This document shows, piece after piece, positions 41,736 to 43,210 of a DNA stretch of 43,210 bases (positions within the stretch are counted from its first letter, which is position 1; each line of letters starts with the position of its first letter). The stretch comes from Paludibacter jiangxiensis (lineage in GTDB: Bacteria > Bacteroidota > Bacteroidia > Bacteroidales > Paludibacteraceae). The DNA lies in NCBI GenBank assembly GCA_945870155.1, contig CAMBSB010000027.1:1-43210 (forward strand). The letters run 5' to 3'. The notes beneath the pieces were generated by a model, which made no database searches, was not told the origin of the DNA, and worked only from the letters and a program-made list of their open reading frames with translations. The position numbers and the translations under genes are program-made.

Positions 41736-43210
41736 ATGGCAATATTAGATTACATCACCATTTTTCTTTTTACCGCCGGAATTTTAGTAGCCGGCATGTC
41801 GTTTGCAAAAACGGGCTCAAGTATGAAAAGTTTTTTTGCCGCAGGTGGCGATGTTCCCTGGTGGATAAGTGGTTTATCCTTGTTTATGGGATTCTTCTCG
41901 GCAGGCACATTCGTAGTATGGGGCTCTATTGCATATAGTTACGGTTGGGTGGCCATTACCATTCAATTGACCATGAGTCTTGCCGGTTTTTTGGTCGGTG
42001 CGTTTTTAGCGCCCCGCTGGAAAAATACCAACGTACTCACCGCTGCCGAATATATTACCAACCGTCTTGGACTGAAAGTTCAGAAAGCATATACCTACAT
42101 TTTCCTTTTCATTTCGCTGTTTACAACCGGTGCTTTTTTGTATCCTGTAGCTAAAATAGTGGAAGTTACCACGGGCTTTCCACTGCAATCGAGTATTTTA
42201 CTGCTGGGCGCCATTTGTATTATTTACGTTACAGTGGGTGGTTTACGAGCTGTGGTAGTTACCGATGTACTTCAATTTGTGATACTTACTGCAGCTGTAT
42301 TAATTGTTGTGCCGCTTTCGTTTCAGAAAACAGGTGGTGTAACTGCATTTTTGGATAAAACACCCGAAGGTTTCTTTTCAATTTTTGCAGGTGAGTTTAC
42401 ACCGCTATTTATTGTAGCATTTGCCATTTACAATATGTTCTTTTTGGGTGGAAACTGGTCGTATATACAACGATACACTACCGTTCGAACTAAAAAAGAT
42501 GCGCGCAAAGTAGGATTCCTTTTTGGGTCGTTGTATCTTATTTCTCCCATTTTGTGGATGTTGCCTCCCATGATTTACCGCACTATCAATCCCGAACTTT
42601 CGGGCTTAGCTGATGAAGGCGCTTACCTGATGATGTGTAAATTGGCACTTCCACAGGGTTTACTTGGACTTATGCTTGGTGGGATGATATTTGCTACAGC
42701 CAGTTCGTTGAATGGTTCGCTCAATATTGCTGCAGGTGTATTTACGAACGATATTTTCAAATTACTCCGTCCAAATACTCCAAACGATAAATTAATGAAA
42801 GTGGCGCGCTATTCCACCATTGGTTTCGGGCTGTTGGCTATCGTAGTGGCATTACTAATTCCGCTTATGGGTGGCATTGTAAATGTAGTTATCAGTGTGG
42901 CGGCACTTACAGGAGTTCCTCTTTATTTACCAATAATCTGGACTCTATTCTCGAAACGTCAGAATGCTACCAGCGTACTTTCGGCTACACTTATCAGTTT
43001 AAGTATCAATGCATTCTTTAAATTTATTACGCCTTCCTTGTTTGGTTTTAGTTTCGACAGAGCTACCGAAATGCTTGTTGGTGGACTTGTTCCTATTGCA
43101 TTGATGACCATTTTTGAACTTTATTTTATATCAAAAAACAAACGCGATGCAAAATACGACGAATACAAAGTGTGGCGTCAGCAGCGCGAAAACGAAGTGA
43201 ATGCCGAACT
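41736..43210 (+). CDS. Sodium/solute symporter (SSS family), N-terminal part, runs off the window
   Basis: This membrane protein is open from the ATG at 41736 to the end of the window (491 codons). Joined to bases 144-345 it gives 558 aa. It imports a solute, probably the sugar released by this locus, with sodium. The family is recognised from VPWWISGLSLFMGFFSAGTF (first core helix region), VGGLRAVVVTDVLQ at about 167-180, which matches the SSS signature around GG..AV..TD..Q, and ATASSLNGSLNIAAGVFTND at about 325-345, the sodium-site helix and following segment. About 13 hydrophobic helices are visible. It is preceded by the operator at 41566 and by a -7 element, and in the closed molecule it would lead the operon with the FAD oxidoreductase and SusCD genes. 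Confidence 0.92.
   Translation, partial: MAILDYITIFLFTAGILVAGMSFAKTGSSMKSFFAAGGDVPWWISGLSLFMGFFSAGTFVVWGSIAYSYGWVAITIQLTMSLAGFLVGAFLAPRWKNTNVLTAAEYITNRLGLKVQKAYTYIFLFISLFTTGAFLYPVAKIVEVTTGFPLQSSILLLGAICIIYVTVGGLRAVVVTDVLQFVILTAAVLIVVPLSFQKTGGVTAFLDKTPEGFFSIFAGEFTPLFIVAFAIYNMFFLGGNWSYIQRYTTVRTKKDARKVGFLFGSLYLISPILWMLPPMIYRTINPELSGLADEGAYLMMCKLALPQGLLGLMLGGMIFATASSLNGSLNIAAGVFTNDIFKLLRPNTPNDKLMKVARYSTIGFGLLAIVVALLIPLMGGIVNVVISVAALTGVPLYLPIIWTLFSKRQNATSVLSATLISLSINAFFKFITPSLFGFSFDRATEMLVGGLVPIALMTIFELYFISKNKRDAKYDEYKVWRQQRENEVNAE
43068..43210 (+). repeat. Terminal direct repeat, right copy
   Basis: This is identical over 143 bases to positions 1-143 and in the same frame of the symporter gene (445 codons separate the ATG at 41736 from the Met codon at 43071, equivalent to position 4). 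It supports a closed 43,067-bp path. Confidence 0.95.

Noticed and set aside
41945-42154. 69-aa + strand frame inside the symporter gene
   Set aside because: It is an out-of-frame shadow of conserved transmembrane helices of the symporter.

Overview
The window is AT-rich DNA from a member of the Bacteroidota. Every gene lies on the + strand. Together they form one large polysaccharide utilisation locus (PUL) with two SusC/SusD pairs and a stack of secreted carbohydrate-active enzymes. Many of these carry C-terminal type IX secretion (T9SS) sorting domains. That combination, with the TAnnTTTG-type promoter elements and AT-rich leaders, points to a free-living or environmental Bacteroidales or Marinilabiliales relative (Paludibacter-like or Prolixibacteraceae-like) rather than a gut Bacteroides. 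This placement is inference. No rRNA, tRNA, CRISPR array, transposase, integrase, replication or mobilisation gene was seen.

Layout. (1) The window opens with the 3' end of a sodium/solute symporter gene whose 5' part lies at the far right end. The first 143 bases are repeated exactly as the last 143 bases, in the same reading frame, so the sequence closes into a 43,067-bp circle or tandem unit with an intact 558-aa symporter across the seam. (2) An FAD-dependent oxidoreductase, SusC1, SusD1, a short SusC2, SusD2, a DUF1735-type lipoprotein, a GH2 enzyme and a secreted beta-helix protein follow up to about 17,050. (3) After hairpins at 17,075-17,196 come an acetylesterase, GH29, GH43, a lipoprotein GH16, three mosaic GH16 paralogues and a second GH29 with an N-terminal binding module, up to 30,716. 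(4) After a perfect 54-bp palindrome and a promoter region come two large beta-solenoid surface proteins flanking a 51-aa peptide gene, then a GH128-like multidomain enzyme and a CBM96-like/acetylesterase fusion, up to 41,407. (5) A second promoter region leads into the symporter.

How the genes fit together. T9SS-tagged endo-enzymes (GH16, GH128-like) and beta-solenoid proteins would work outside the cell or on its surface. The two SusCD pairs would import the oligosaccharides. Untagged exo-enzymes (GH2, GH29 x2, GH43) and an esterase would finish the job, mostly in the periplasm, and the symporter would take up the released sugar. There is no sulfatase and no clear polysaccharide lyase. The target is therefore more likely a non-sulfated, acetylated, fucose/galactose-decorated polymer (or one with beta-1,3-glucan parts) than a sulfated algal galactan. 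The exact substrate cannot be read from the sequence.

Regulation. No regulator gene is present. Both long promoter regions carry a near-identical palindromic operator of the LacI/CcpA type (core CGTAAACGTTTACG), so the two transcription units probably form one regulon run by a LacI-family protein encoded elsewhere. The most novel-looking items are the closed-circle structure, a roughly 370-residue beta-solenoid domain shared by two GH16 enzymes and two non-catalytic surface proteins, the clean domain shuffling among the GH16 paralogues, and the small peptide gene between the two solenoid proteins.
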